The translations under genes and the position numbers were made by a program. From positions 2,985,001 to 3,049,000 of the forward strand of contig NC_092563.1 of NCBI RefSeq assembly GCF_037975245.1: 64,000 nt of DNA, read 5' to 3'. The stretch is from Apostichopus japonicus (lineage: Eukaryota > Echinodermata > Holothuroidea > Aspidochirotida > Stichopodidae). Below the pieces are notes generated by a model. It ran no database searches. It was not told the origin of the DNA and saw only the letters and a list, made by a program, of their open reading frames with translations. How positions within the stretch are numbered: the first letter of the stretch is position 1; the number at the start of each line of letters is the position of its first letter. Below, piece after piece: positions 1-14,223 of this stretch.

Positions 1-329
1 GTGTGCGTGTTGATCGGATATTCCTATACCAGAGTTTAGTAAGCCCTTGATAGTAACGTTACACCGATACCGTGATGAGCCACTCACTTACTTAAGTCTC
101 TTGAGATTTATTATTGAAAGGTAACACCCTAACCACTTCAGACGGTAGAGACACTGGAAATCTGAAGTAGCCGTATTACCCAACTATGTAGGCGCGTAAA
201 CAACCTAGATACAGTTCAAATACATGGTGACCGGAAAATATATCCTTACATCGTGATTCGCTTTGTATTACATCATGCACAGTCCTCCAAATAATGGTTT
301 ATAGCAAGCTACATTCGTTCATTATTCAT

Positions 330-725
330 TTTATTATAGATTTATTTATTATTTTTCATTTTTTCGATGATCCAATATATTATTCGACAATTCAGTCGAA
401 TTCAGTTAACCATTAGTTTGGCTTTGTAGTCACCGTTCATTTCGTGAAAGCAAATTGAATTTTTGTTCCATGATATATTTATTTATCCATTTATTAATTT
501 TTCAGTTTTTCGATGAGTCAATATATTATTCAACAATTCAGTCGAATTCAGTCAATCTTTAGTTTGTAATTGTACACACCTTTCATTTCGTGGAAGAAAA
601 TTAAATTATTGTTCCATGATCTATTTATTTATTCATTATTTATTTTTCAGTTTTTCGATGAGTCAATATATTATTCGACAATTCAGTCGAATTCAGTTAA
701 TCATTATTTTGAATTTGTAGAAAAC
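330..725. repeat. Tandem repeat, about 145 bp, three copies
   Basis: The word TTTTCGATGA recurs at 361, 507 and 652, each followed by a near-identical AATATATTATTC(G/A)ACAATTCAGT block. The spacings are 146 and 145 bp. The third copy is partial, diverging after about 720. No coding potential is seen. Confidence 0.85.
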
Positions 726-1075
726 TGAAGTTTTGTCGTTTTGGTTTTTTGCTTGAAAAGTATCGCTTGGTTTCTTTGTTGTAGCTTTTGGCATCTTGAA
801 TAAATTTCTCCATATAATTAACCATTATAAAGTAAGTACTAACTTGGTTAAGTTAACCAAATAATAGGATGGCTTTAGCTTAAAAGTTATGTGTATGTTA
901 GTCAAATAATGGTCACCATGCATGCTTCAACTTCGATAAGCTTTTCATTGCTATAACACTGGGGAAGTATTTCTTCTCACTGTTAGCATTGATTTCTAAT
1001 TTAACTCTCCTCAATGACCTCCTCAATTTGAAGATGCAGAACCATTAGGAAAGTAGACCTATATTTGAAAACCTC

Positions 1076-1877
1076 CATGGGCGTCAGCAGGTTTCAGAAA
1101 GTGGGGGGGGGGGGGGACACTATACTATCTAAGCGGAGCGCCACCATTGGTTGGCGCGTAGCGTAGCAGAAAATTTTGGGTACATAAGACCCCCTAGATC
1201 GCAGGAGACGGCCTTCCTGAGTCGTTTTTAGTTACATCAGAACCAGATCTGTGAGGAGAAATTTTGTCTCACAAAACTAAATTCCGACAGAAAGTACTGG
1301 TAGAAAGATGCCGTTCTGACACCAAGGGAAACGAATTACACAGCGTCCATCTCAAACGAAATATTTTCGGTAGTTTGGTATCATATAATACCCTGCATAC
1401 AGGCAGAATACTGTCTGTAGGGCCTAAACTATATGATATTACCTTCCTGGTGGGGTCTTCGACTTGTTTTCAAGTTGAAATGCGTCGTTTTCTCTGATTC
1501 ACAGTGTAGGGCAAGGGGAATTCCATTTCTGGCGAGAAGGGGTGCTTCCACAAAACACTCTAAAACATCGTTCAAACATCGCACAAACTTTTATCAGAGG
1601 TCTCGGACGAAGCGGGGAGGGTGAAGATCGGAGGAAGGGGGATAAAGGGCCAAGCACTGTTCTAATTTCCAGTGCAATTTATTGCTAATGATTCTTAAGT
1701 TAGATTCTACTTGAATCAGCTCAGCAATTGTGATAGAAAATCGCGCATATGCATGTGATTTTTTTAATAACTGCTCTGAAAAGTGGGGGGGGGGGACAAA
1801 TGATATGATATCCCCTCCACTTTTGAAAGTGGGGGGACATGTCCCCCCCCCCCGTCCCCCACCTGTTGACGCCCATG
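1076..1877. mobile_element. hAT-like non-autonomous DNA transposon (MITE), 802 bp
   Basis: The ends are inverted: CATGGGCGTCAGCAGGT at the left and ACCTGTTGACGCCCATG at the right, one mismatch in 17. They are bounded by a perfect 8-bp direct duplication, AAAACCTC, at 1068-1075 and 1878-1885. An 8-bp duplication is typical of the hAT superfamily. The interior has G runs near the left end and C runs near the right, and no transposase. An inverted copy of the conserved core found in the 38-41 kb cluster lies at 1124-1167. Confidence 0.8.
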
Positions 1878-2320
1878 AAAACCTCTAGCAACCTTTGGGT
1901 TTGCGTTCAGTACTGATGACCTTTGATAAATGCGATCTTATTTTGCGTCATAATCTCTCTAGGTTTGGTAAAAGACACACCGGTGTGTAACGAACGATGC
2001 AGTTCCGTATACGTCTACCGATATATATACCGTATGCAATGCAAACATAAGATAGCTGTGACTCTTTTCCCGGTTAATTGGATAAATTGATGGTTTTAGA
2101 TGTAGCGGGATCGTGCATGCTCAATTAATATAACTCATGTTTTAACTTCTGTATTTGTTTTTAAATAAAGAACATTTTCTTCCCTTTCTTTGTGAACAAC
2201 GTAAGTAAAAGGAGCTTCTCCGTCCTTCCAAATCAGTCAAGCAAACATCTCTTCCATTTGGTTATGTCAATATGTTCAGAACAAATTGAATGAATATATA
2301 CGTGAAAGCTTCAAAATTAG

Positions 2321-2728
2321 CCTTGTAAATTCAGCCGTTTGGCTTACCTCATGCAAGTTCAAAGTGTCTAGATACTGCAACGTTGTATATCGGTAGGCCT
2401 ATAGGATGGGAAGAAGATTAACAAAACTTAGTATTCTTATAAGCCTATTCTTATAGCCTTGGAAATTCAGCCGTTTGGTTTACCGAATACAAATTAAAAG
2501 TGTGAAGATACTGCAACGTTGTATATCAGTAGGCCTATAGGATGGGAATAAGATTCACAAACCTTAATATTCTTATAAGCCTATTCTTATAGCCTTGGAA
2601 ATTCATCCGTGTGGCTTACAAAATACAAGTTAAAAGTGTCAAGATTCTGCGATGCTGCATATCAGTAGGTCTATATACGGTGTAAATAAGATTAACAAAA
2701 CTTAGTATTCTTATAAGCCTATATCGTA
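2321..2728. repeat. Tandem repeat, 136 bp, three copies
   Basis: Units begin with CCTTG(T/G)AAATTCA at 2321, 2457 and 2593, exactly 136 bp apart, and end with TTCTTATAAGCCTAT. The third copy is the most diverged. The unit contains the TAGGCCTATA word common in this window. Confidence 0.85.
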
Positions 2729-2853
2729 AAGCAAAAGTAACGAAGATTTTTTGGAGGACATCATAATGGTATTTTTTTACCAAATGAATTATAAATGAAG
2801 GACAAACATGTATAGGATATGTAATGTTGGAGTATAAAATTGATTTCACACTA

Positions 2854-2960
2854 CAGATCTCGAGCCGGGGGATTTGATCCGGATCTGATCATCCGCTCGA
2901 GTTCAGTTCTCTAGTGCGAGAGCTTTCGCACTCATGTAGGATCTGATCCCGAGATCTTTA
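2854..2960. repeat. Foldback sequence rich in GATC and CTCGAG words
   Basis: AGATCTCG near the left edge and CGAGATCT near the right edge are inverted copies. Between them sits a near-palindrome, AGTGCGAGAGCTTTCGCACT, around 2915. The segment is markedly more GC-rich than its surroundings. It may be a small palindromic element end or a structured relic. No family is recognised. Confidence 0.45.
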
Positions 2961-5307
2961 ATCATATGTTTTCGAAGAAGCTCAGATCCGCAGCTTATTA
3001 TAAAATAACAAACGTTTTGTATTTTTGTGTATGATAATCGACTCATGTGACCCACAAAACTATGAATACAATTTTGATATTATTCTTGCAGTTGCGATTT
3101 GTTCACTTAAAATTCTGTTGCAAGTGAGATATGCTGTCATGCACGTGCTTCTGCAGTACTATTCATTAATTACATGGCACGCTATAACGCAGATAAAATT
3201 GAAACCTGAGTGCACATAATATTGTCCTTCGAGGCGTTCAATGTAATATGATGCTCACAGCAAGTCACAAGCAATCAACAAATTACCGATATACGTCTAT
3301 TGTTACCTTCATTCAGTCTATAGTCGAGATAATTATAACCATTAAGAAAACGACGCCATCGAAATATTGAGAAGTTAAATAGTCACGAAAACAGATATCC
3401 TCTCGATTGTTCAGATTCTTGTATTTATGAGAGTAACGTTCAAAAGATACGGTCTACTGCAATTTTTTTTTGTTCGGTACTATTGAGGCTATATACTTTT
3501 CGTGGATGAATGACTATCGTTATAAGAAATGCAGTGACAGACGATTATTTCCTTCGAATGGATGAAGTCAAATGATGTAAAACACAAGAGTAAACATATA
3601 CAGAAAGTACACAATTTGAGAGATACGATGCCTTTGATACCTTTGGTACAATTCTCATGGGCTATATCATTGGATGTTCAAGCATATACTATTCATGTGC
3701 CGTTTGATTCATCTTGGTAAGATGAACTAACACTATACTGTTACCATTGCTGTCACTGATACAGATCTTGGTGCTGTTTTCTGATACAGTTTTCAACCAA
3801 TGAAACAGTTTGAAGAGATAATAGGAAGACATGTTTGCATACAAGCATAAGCATATATCACAAATGGGTTATTCAATGTCTTTGAGACTTTTAGTACTGT
3901 ACTCGGTACATCTATTTGCGGTGCAATATAGTCACATATATAACCTTACGGTCTGATTAATTTTGTTAAGATGGAATATGACTGTAACGTCACTACTACT
4001 GCTAATTGATACCTTTGTACGATTCCTATAGACATGCTTACTATTGTGTGGGTTGATTCATCTTGTTAAGATAAACACAATCTGTACCGTTACTACTCAT
4101 ACTGTTGGTACTGATGCTGGTTCTGTTTCTGATACAGTTTTCAATCAAATATTCAGTTTCAAGATATTACTGAGAGAATCGCTGACACAATTTCAAGGTG
4201 GGTTTTCTTTCCGTTGCTATGGTAAAATCATGAAATTTCCAACAGTACGGTACATCATAACTGGTACAACTTTATAATAGGTATCTAGACTATACATTAA
4301 ATATCTCTTTAAACTCTCTCTTTTTTTGTAAATACAGAGATCGACAGCCTTTTTCGCTCTGTGTATATATGTAATAGCGAGACATTCAGAACGTCACTCA
4401 GTTGAATGTCTTCTTATGAATATGCATAAAGCATAAACACACGGATTTAATAAATACTTCACTAGTCGAAGCTTACCAGGCTTAAGTAGCCCGCTATATA
4501 CATGAAAAGAAACTGAAAACTGTTCAATTAATCTTTCATTCACCGTGCCCTGTGTAGTCTTTAATTAAAATACGTTCTTTCATTTTGTGTTTGGTAATAT
4601 AAAAGGCGTTCATACGTCCGCTTGAGGCAGCATTGATTTCGAATCACGAAATTTGTTTTCGAGCAATCGCAAGTAAACAAACCAAAACCAAAAACCTCAA
4701 ACATACTAATAAGCAATATCAATTTCACATTAACCTGCTAATGAATGAAGGCTACATCCAATAACGTCTAATGGGTTTCATGACTTTTTACAACTGAAGA
4801 CTTTGGAAATGTAACCTTAGACAATGGGATTTCATGCGTTGCGCATTACAAATGTTGTGCATCTAATATGCACAAACCTTTAAAATTAGATACAGAATTG
4901 TATAGAGATAGTGTTACTAGATGCTTCTTTGTCAACCACCGCTGATATTCCTATACCCCATAAACCTATAAAGACTGTATGCATGCAGTCGGCGAATTGC
5001 TGTGCAGTTTATTTTCAAAATGCGACAAAAGCTGTTGAAGATTGTCGGAATAGCATTTCTGTGGCAGGAAAGAGAGGAAATATTAATGAAAAATTTATAT
5101 TCTATTTTCTATTCTCCCTCACGTCCTAGGCAATTTACTTCACACTCGAAAAGGTTATTCGTTTATGAACTACGGTAGAGTTTAAATTCCATTCATATCC
5201 TCAACGTATATATGCCAAGCGATAAAATACAATCAGGACTAACTTTGAAAGATACCTGTGGTTCATCGAAGCCTCTGTAAATCCCCTAGAGGAATAGGTC
5301 GAAGCCT

Positions 5308-5338
<31 letters not shown>

Positions 5339-5782
5339 GAATTTGCATATTTTCCCAGAGGTGTCAACCCTCTACACAGGAAGACAAAAATGGAGGGCCT
5401 AATGATATGCATCCATGCATTTAGGGAGTCCTTGACAGGTTTTCTCAGCTTCTTCATGTTGGATTGATGGGACTGCTGTGAAACTTTAGGGTAGAATATA
5501 CAATTTGTAAGCTGACATTTTTAAAGGCAATATCTTAGTTGACACAGTGTTAAGGTTAGAAGCCGTGGGGCCTACATGAAACAACAAATGCGAGGAGACT
5601 AACATGTTATTGGGGATGTAAAACTTCCTGTCTTTTATGATTACATATATATATATATAGATATGCTATGTGTTTGTTGTTAGAATCCAATTTCGCGCTT
5701 TCTTGAACCATATACTAAATACTACCGTGGGCATATTGGATTTTGTTGATATATACCCCGTAGGCAAAGCTGCGAAAACTGC

Positions 5783-5900
<118 letters not shown>

Positions 5901-6413
5901 GACAAATAATACATAACCTATGAAAACCTAATCCAATTAGCCTATATTTCCATATAGATAAAATAATAACTTTTATGTCGTTTCCATTCTTATCTACACT
6001 ACGTCTTAAGTATGCAGTCGAAGCAACACGATGTGTACAATAGTTGAAAAGGATTCAACAATGTGAAATTAATTTTTTTTTCATTGAAAAAAATCAGTTT
6101 GCTCTTAAAATATGCAGATATTCCAAATTCAAGACACAAGTTATACTGCTTTATAAAGAAGACAATCTTGGATATGCACCGCAATCATTCTATATAGTGA
6201 ATTGCATACCCTGACGAATAATTCTCTGAATACGCTTTGACATTCTTATAACCAGCAAATCTTCTAAAACATTTGATATTATTGTAACCTTTACCTTCAT
6301 TTGTAAATGAAAATAGATCTGCAACGTCCAAAATAACCTTCACGGTTTAATGGTTTTATTTGTTGGAGAGAGTTTAATTGCATTTTGCCTGGACATATAA
6401 AAATAAACTATTC

Positions 6414-6416
<3 letters not shown>

Positions 6417-6482
<66 letters not shown>
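6417..6482. repeat. (TA)n microsatellite
   Basis: An almost pure TA tract with a single T interruption, followed by a short GAGA run. Confidence 0.95.
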
Positions 6483-7049
6483 GAGAGAGCAAGGTACATT
6501 CAAGGTCAAATGATTTTTTCTTCTCGATAAACCGAAAATTGATAATCTACAGATGTGTATATATAACAGATAGAAAGCCATAGAACAGTCAAAGTCCCAT
6601 AAGCTTTCATTGCCATTATTATTTTGGACGGTTGGGCCGGAACGCGATAATATGAAAATACAAAACAGCCATTTTGTGGGCGAGAACTACAAAGGGCACA
6701 AACTTAGGCTCAGCCCAGAGGAAAACAAGCATTTACTCATAATAAATTTCGCCTATCTCCTTAGCAACGTATACCCTCGACTGGCTTCCTCAAAGACAAA
6801 CAGTCACTTAATTTGAATTTAAAGGTAAACAATATTCTTTCAAAATTTTGCAGAAGACAAAATGGAAAAGAGGACGAAATATCAAACAAACAGCAGAACA
6901 ATGTAAGGATAAATAGAAGTAAATAAAAAAAATCGAACAAACAAAACAAATTTCTTAATTTTCTTTACTCTGTACACGTTTTTTTAACTATTTTATTGAG
7001 CGTTATTAATGTATTTATGACTTCTTAAATTTTCATACATTTTATATTA

Positions 7050-7142
7050 TTTTATGTCTTATTAGAGGGCCTCGTGGAAGATTAGCTATTGCTGAACGAG
7101 CTACCCTCTTAAAATAAAGTTGAAATAAAATAAATAAAATAG
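7050..7142 (+). mobile_element. Probable LINE 3' tail
   Basis: A short GC-richer segment with GGGCCTCGTGG and GAACGAGCTACCCTC is followed by AATAAAGTTGAAATAAAATAAATAAAAT. The arrangement of a small hairpin-capable 3' end followed by an A-rich AATAAA tail resembles the 3' ends of many invertebrate non-LTR retrotransposons. No open frame remains upstream, so this would be a strongly 5'-truncated copy. Confidence 0.4.
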
Positions 7143-7874
7143 CACCTAATAATTTGTGACTTAATTTGTCGGAACAAAAATGTCACGAACGAAAATATGA
7201 TTGCAATCGTCATATGTAACTTATGATGTCAAGGGACGCGAGAGTTGTCTCAATATATGCCCCTTTTAAACATTCACTATTCGGGATAATTGCTGCTTGC
7301 GTGATAAGGGTGTTTTATATTACGAGCCGTTATCAAATACTTTCGTGTTCAAACTTTTATGATCTGACCTCGACATTGGCTGAGAGAGAAACATATGAAA
7401 GATAAAACAAAAGTCATTCGAAGTGTTGAGATGTTAATAAAAAGGGCTAAATTCAATCATCACGTACTGAGAGATGTGAGGTGCAAACTTGCTGAACCTC
7501 GCCATATTTATATGTATATAGATCATATTTATTAAACCGTAAATACCTGTCGCGGAATGAAACCTTCCGGGGTTTTTTCGCAATCATATGTAATTGAGTT
7601 TTGTTGTCTTTGAATGAAAGTGAAAGAAATAAGATATAGTCGTTAAGAGTTTCAGTAGGGGCGAGCAATCTGACAGTGTCAGAAACCTCGAGTAATAACA
7701 GAGAGAGGGAGGGGTGGGGGGGGGAGCTCTAGCCTCCTAATCAAATCCAATATTTAGTAAGCATGCCCATTATGTTCATATTGCAAGCCTTAGCCATGCA
7801 ATATTGTATTCAACAGTGGGTTTTGGACTTACAAGGCAGGGGGGGGTGAGTTCGAGGACCCCTAGCTTTGTTAT

Positions 7875-8278
7875 TACTATACTATACTATACTTACTATA
7901 CTATACTATACTATACTATACTATACTATACTATACTATACTATACTGTACTATACTATACTGTACTATACTGTACTATAATATACTATACTAAACTATA
8001 CTATACTATAGTATACAATACTAAGCTATACTATACAATACTAACTATATGATACTATACTATACTGTACTACATTATACAATACTATATGATACTATAC
8101 TATACTGTACTATAGGCTACTATACTATACTATGCTATACTATACTATACTATACTATACTATACTATACTATACTAACTATATGATACTCTACTATACT
8201 GTACTACACTATACAATACTAAATTATACTATACGATAATATACTATACTTTACTGTACTATAATTTACTATACTATG
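7875..8278. repeat. (ACTAT)n pentanucleotide array, about 400 bp
   Basis: The unit CTATA/ACTAT is repeated for about 400 bp with scattered substitutions (CTGTA, CTAAA, ATATGATACT) that themselves recur in blocks, suggesting higher-order duplication. Confidence 0.95.
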
Positions 8279-11096
8279 CCAATTGAAGCTACATAATTTG
8301 TCTGATGTAGCCTAGTCTGTAATATTCACAATGATGTGTGTTCAATAGCTATACCGAGTGCCTCGTTAAGCTTTATCTACCCCTCCCTTTCCCCATCTTT
8401 AAATGTTAATTCGATATTCCTTGTCAATCGGTTCCTCCATCTGTTAGTGATTAGCATACATTTATAAAAGCTGGTTTTAAATTTTTTCCCCACACACTTG
8501 AAAAATATCTTTACCGAACCGTGTATAGTGGATGCAAATTTGTTATCGACTAAATCGCCGTATCTTCGATTTGGGTCTTTCCTCTCTCTATCTTAGAAAA
8601 GTATTCCTTGAGGACTAAATGATGTAATGTTAAAAAAAACCCAAATCGGTCGCCATGCAAATTCAGGAAAGATCTTATACGTTCACCGAGACCTGGTTAA
8701 GACTCGCCGCCATGAATCTTGTTATGCTTACATTCGGTTTGTTATATACCTGATTACAGGCCTATGTAGTTATAGCTGCCCTGGGGATTGTCCAGGGCAA
8801 GTTATTCTGCGGGGTTTATTCTTTCTTTCTTGTCGTTCTGTCTTCTTCTTTTCCTCACTATATTCCTATTTCTTCTTGGATTCTCTCTGTGAGCACTTGT
8901 TTTCATTTTCACATGGAATTAAGGATGCGTTAAAAATATGTTAGCCCGATAGAAAAGGAAAAATCTATATATGAATTCATGTAAGTCTTCTTGAGTTACA
9001 TTTTATGCAACAAATATAACAAAAAATGAGAACATAACAAAAATGAGTGCGTTTATCAAGGTGATATTATATTTAAAACTTGGAAATGTACAAAATTATG
9101 ACAAGCCACCGACCAACCCTCTTTCAAGAGTGTTCTAGTGTACTAGATTAATACACTTTGGAGTGTCCCATTTAAAACACACATCGTCAAATCGATTTGG
9201 AAATTTTAAGGAGAGGGTATGCATTTTGTATAGGAGGTAAGGCTGAGGGGGATGTAGAGAGAGAGAGGAAGGGGGGGGGGGGTCAGTTATATAGGCATGA
9301 CTATTTTCCTGGGCAAAAATGTGTACAGTGCATATGGTTCGTTTAAGAAAATTTATTCTGTAAATGTTAACGTTGTATTTCAACAGCTGATAAAGATGAG
9401 ATATGGACAATGGATTGAATTTAAAGGATGATTGTATTAAACAAGACAAGTTTGAGATTTATATTGTATATAGACGACTACAAACCATTGGTGGTTGTCC
9501 TATAGTTGAAGGGTTGCACTTCTATTCCACTTTACGAGTAATACTCATTTATGAGAAATAATTATTTAAACATCGTGTGCTTATCGGTGAAATTGGCTGG
9601 ACTACTTAGTCTAACTTATTCTAGCGCATAGACTCCATTTCATCGACTCCTCTGCAGGAAGCTACACAAAACTCGTTACAGAAACATGTAAGACTTTTCT
9701 GGCTGTTAATAACATGTTTACAAAGCAAAAAGAATTTATGAAGGACAAATAGTGGTTATATCCATTGATGTTATGTTGTTTATATGAAATTTAACCTAGT
9801 AGGTAAAAACAACACAAAATTACACCATGTCCGAGTAATTTACTTTATCATTTGTTTAACATTAAAGGGGTGTTCCAGACATTTCAGATATATAGCATAT
9901 ATATTTAGCATAAAAAATATCGAATAAAATTTTTTTTCTAACACTTATATTTGTTCATTTTGGTAGGACTATGATATCTAATTAAACACCCACATTCTTC
10001 ATGGCGTAATCTTGAAACGCGCCCTCCTCTGCCAAACAGGCTATATACTTTAATTGAATATGTATATCTGTACTTAGACGCTATGATCTGTTGTAAAGTC
10101 AAAGACCTTTACATGCAAAACAAAAAAGCAATATAATCTTAGTTATAAGAGAGATACCATATAACATCAAATAAAAATACAGTTGCGAGTTTATCTGGCA
10201 ATTTCAGGATTTGTGGATAAGACGATGTTTTTCAATCAAATTACCGTAATATACATAAAGATCCACACGTTCACTCACACATCAGACGCCTTCAGGAGAC
10301 AGGTAATTACAAACTGATACAGGGTCTTTAATATACGAAATGATACGCGACAAGCGACATTAGGGTAAAACGTTTTAGAAAGAATCTTACCCATTAACTC
10401 AATTACTATGCATTATGTATGTAGTTCGACCGTGCAAAACATAAAATCTCAAATCTCGGGGATACGTGTGTTTGTGATCTTTCAGATTTCACTAAGAGGA
10501 AACAAATCCACTGCAATTATGCACAAAACACCTTACCAATCCTCAAGGATAAGGGTCGAGCACTTTCAATTTCTTAACAGAAATGAGAGTTTCTTATGTT
10601 TTGTGATTTCGAATTAGTTACGGTAGCTTTTGCCCTCCCCCCCCCCTCCCTCCCTCCCATTTAAACTAGGACCTTATAACATTGAAATGTCACTGCTTAA
10701 TACAGAAGAAGCTCCCTCGTCAAGGTGACGGCATGTGATGGGGTGAGGTTTAATAATGGCTCTTAAGTCTTAATGCAGTCGCTAAATTGATGGAAATACA
10801 TGAAGGGCATACTCACTCAATTACCGTCTTCCTTTTCTTGAGATAACATGGCGACAGGTGAAACTTTATATTTATTTTTATTTTTTCACCATACTGCCTC
10901 TATAGCTGAAATTAACCGGAGGCGATACGGCGTGTCGGAACATAAAATGTAATCTCTTTTTATCCTCGACAGTATATACGTGCGAATGAGGAGAAAAGGG
11001 TTTGTTGTGTGAGCTTTGCTGACGGCTGCCTTCAAGGCATGGTGCTGTATATACCGAATCGTCAAAAGAGAGAGAGACTGAATTTATTATTATTTT

Positions 11097-11197
11097 CCTC
11101 CTCCTCCTCCTCCTCCTCCTCCTCCTCCTCCTCCTCCTCCTCCTCCTCCTCCTCCTCCTCCTCCACTTCCTCCTCCTCCTCCTCCTCTCTCTCTCTT
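11097..11197. repeat. (TCC)n trinucleotide array
   Basis: About 30 TCC units with one CAC interruption, passing into CT dinucleotides. The apparent Arg-rich and Ser-rich frames on the two strands are translations of this repeat. Confidence 0.95.
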
Positions 11198-12383
11198 TGG
11201 TGAGGAGGGGGATGGTAGGGGGATAGTGTTGGAGATAATTCTCGGTGATTCTGAATTTACAAGACCAACGTGTATTCATAGGTGAATTTGTTAGCAAAGA
11301 AACTCTCTTTAAATTTTAGATGCCATGCAGTTATGCGTGGGTGCCGTTGGAATTTTCCGAACTCATTTTCATTATTGATATATTGCTAATTGCAAACAAC
11401 GTAGATTTATTTGTATCGTAAAATATGCAAACGTTATGTACAATAAACGTGACGGTATCATGTCTTAGCTATCATAAACTATATACACGTTGCGAATCAT
11501 CCATGCAGTGCGTTTATGTCATGTACGGAGAGTCATACGTTCCATAAATATCGAACATAAAAAAAAAACATGAAATGCCAAGTGTTTCATGAGAATATTG
11601 ATGTGTATATTTCAGCATATGATAGTCTGGTATATTATATAACTTTGGCGAATTGCATTAAGAGTTTAGTCATTACTTTGTTAGCCGAAGACCCGAAGAC
11701 GGATAAAAGTTTAAGAGTTAAAAAATCCACTGTTTTGAGGTAAAAACGAGTAAAGACTATATTCTATGATAAAATAAGAGATTGAGTACGGAATCGCTTC
11801 AAGTCTGGCTAAGACTTTCTAGAATATTCAATCAAAAAATTGTCAAATGCGGTAAATATCAGTCAAAGAGCATAATCCCTTTATCTGGTTTCCTTGCTAT
11901 ATATCTAGTGTGACATTCCTACACAGGGAAACTTGTGAAGTTACCTTCCCAATGGTGTTGGAAAAAATGTCATAATTGTGAAAGAAAGGGTAATTCGGTT
12001 TTTGGCTTTGTAAAGGTTATTGCCTCAGTATTCGGTAAATTGTATGAAACAATCTCATTATCAGGTGTCGGACAAAATCCATAGATACTTGAAATAAAAA
12101 AAAAAAAAGGACCTCGGTTGTAGAGCTGTAAAAATCGGTAATACGTTATTATCGCTCCCCCTGAATCGAACATAAATGGAGCTATATATATAGTTTCGAA
12201 TGCCTGGTAAATGAAAACAAAATGAGTTTTGGCGATGTCCTTCAATGTTTGCCTGACGAATTATAAAAGGAAACTTACGTAAGAAATACGTACTTTAATC
12301 ATCTAAAATATTTGGTAAAATGCCCAAAAGGTTAATTTATAAATGAGCGCAATATGTGTACAATCAGTCTTGGTCAAATTGTT

Positions 12384-12388
<5 letters not shown>

Positions 12389-12415
<27 letters not shown>
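12389..12415. repeat. Short (TA)n tract
   Basis: About 13 TA units. A second short TA tract lies at about 12555-12570. Confidence 0.9.
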
Positions 12416-12419
<4 letters not shown>

Positions 12420-13071
12420 ATACTAGTTGAGACTAGTGGAACACTAGTAGTTGTAACTCGGAGTTTCACGCGTTTTAGCGATCATCAGACAACTCCGCTC
12501 TGTCCACTGGACATAGAGCACTCTGCGCCAACATAGACGCCAACCAACCAACTCTATATATATATATATATTTATATCATCCGCCTTCCCCATTCCCCTT
12601 CTGCAGCAGTACCCGTTTCTATTAGCCACCCCCCCCCCTCCATGAGCCCACCCTTCCCCTCCTACTCATCCTCCTCCTCTTGCAATCCTACTCTGTAGAC
12701 CTACATTTTAGAAAACCGTCAAGATGTTTACATCGTCAGTATATCAGTCAATCAGAGATATTGGTATCTTCAAAAAGATGGGTTGATTAAAGGTGTGTCT
12801 ATACTTGACATAGAAACACGCAGTGCAGCCGAGTACTCAAGTGGGCCGGGGTGATAGAGCACCATTGAAGACAATCATAGAAAAATATGATTGACTTAGG
12901 CCTTATAAGCAATACCATAGTACCTGTAACAAGCTGAGAACACACTTAAGATATAGATATAGGCTATTGTAACTTTCTATATTATACATCAATAGACTCA
13001 ATATATATAGGTATAACATGCTGCTTTCAGTAAGTGAAACAAACTGAAGTAGTTTGATTGATAAATTTCAA

Positions 13072-13137
<66 letters not shown>

Positions 13138-13139
13138 TA

Positions 13140-13190
<51 letters not shown>

Positions 13191-13211
13191 GTGTGTGTGT
13201 GTATACATATA
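13072..13211. repeat. (TA)n microsatellite with terminal (GT)n
   Basis: TA units with a few T or A interruptions, ending in GTGTGTGTGT. TTTCAATATATGTATA on the left and TATACATATATTGAAA on the right are inverted, so the whole tract can fold as one hairpin. Confidence 0.9.
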
Positions 13212-13925
13212 TTGAAATTTGTTGAAATCTGTTATTCCTCACGGGTGTATATAGTACACACAGCAGAGTGAGGTAAAACAAAAAGCTAGGAAAAACACAT
13301 TTCCATATCTCCGAACCGTCAAGTTCTTTTATCCATTTTATTTCATATTTTTCTTCAAATATCAGCCCGCAATAGTTCCCTTAATGGAGAAAGAGTTAAC
13401 GTGGTGTATGCGGAAAGATCAAATTAACGCGACCGTACACACGTTTGATTGGTTCTGTAATACTGTTGTAACGTTAGCTCACTTCTCATTGTATATGACT
13501 GTATGCATGCTTATAATCCACTATACATAATATATGAATACGTTACGCTGTCCGAAACGGTTGAATGGTTTATCAACAGCTTGGAAGGAAAGCCAGGCGA
13601 AAAATATGGATCTAAAAGTTTCCTTCATATACATCTGAATTTTTGATCAATTGCATCGCTCCGGGAAGTACTTTATACGGGATAAATTAAGGAAAAGATA
13701 ATGAACTGTGATAAGAAGCAGTGACATAACTCATGTTTTTTTATATCTCTGTTTGAGATAAAGCAGTTTCTTAAAGTATCCTTGAAGTGGCTATCGGTAA
13801 AGATGAACGTGTATATTTTATGAGATCAAAGTACAAAATGTACAGCACACATGATTAAGCTATTTATATATTTATGAATTTATTAGGTTTTGAAGTATTC
13901 GAAGCATTTTTGAAGCATCCGTGAC

Positions 13926-13931
13926 TATATG

Positions 13932-13966
<35 letters not shown>

Positions 13967-14091
13967 GTGTATATATATACATCTATATATATATATATAT
14001 GAATATATATATATGAATATTTATATATATATATGTGTATATATATATATGTATATATATACGTATGTATATACATATATATATATAGGCC

Positions 14092-14123
<32 letters not shown>

Positions 14124-14155
14124 CGTATGTATATATATATACATATATATATAGG

Positions 14156-14223
<68 letters not shown>

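Noticed and set aside
10848-10857. ATGGCGACAG followed by GTGAAA as a possible first exon of the EF-hand gene
   Set aside because: A ten-base coding start cannot be supported without transcript data and does not supply EF-hand 1.
10878-11297. A 139-residue Arg-rich minus-strand frame and a Ser-rich plus-strand frame
   Set aside because: Both are translations of the TCC trinucleotide array.
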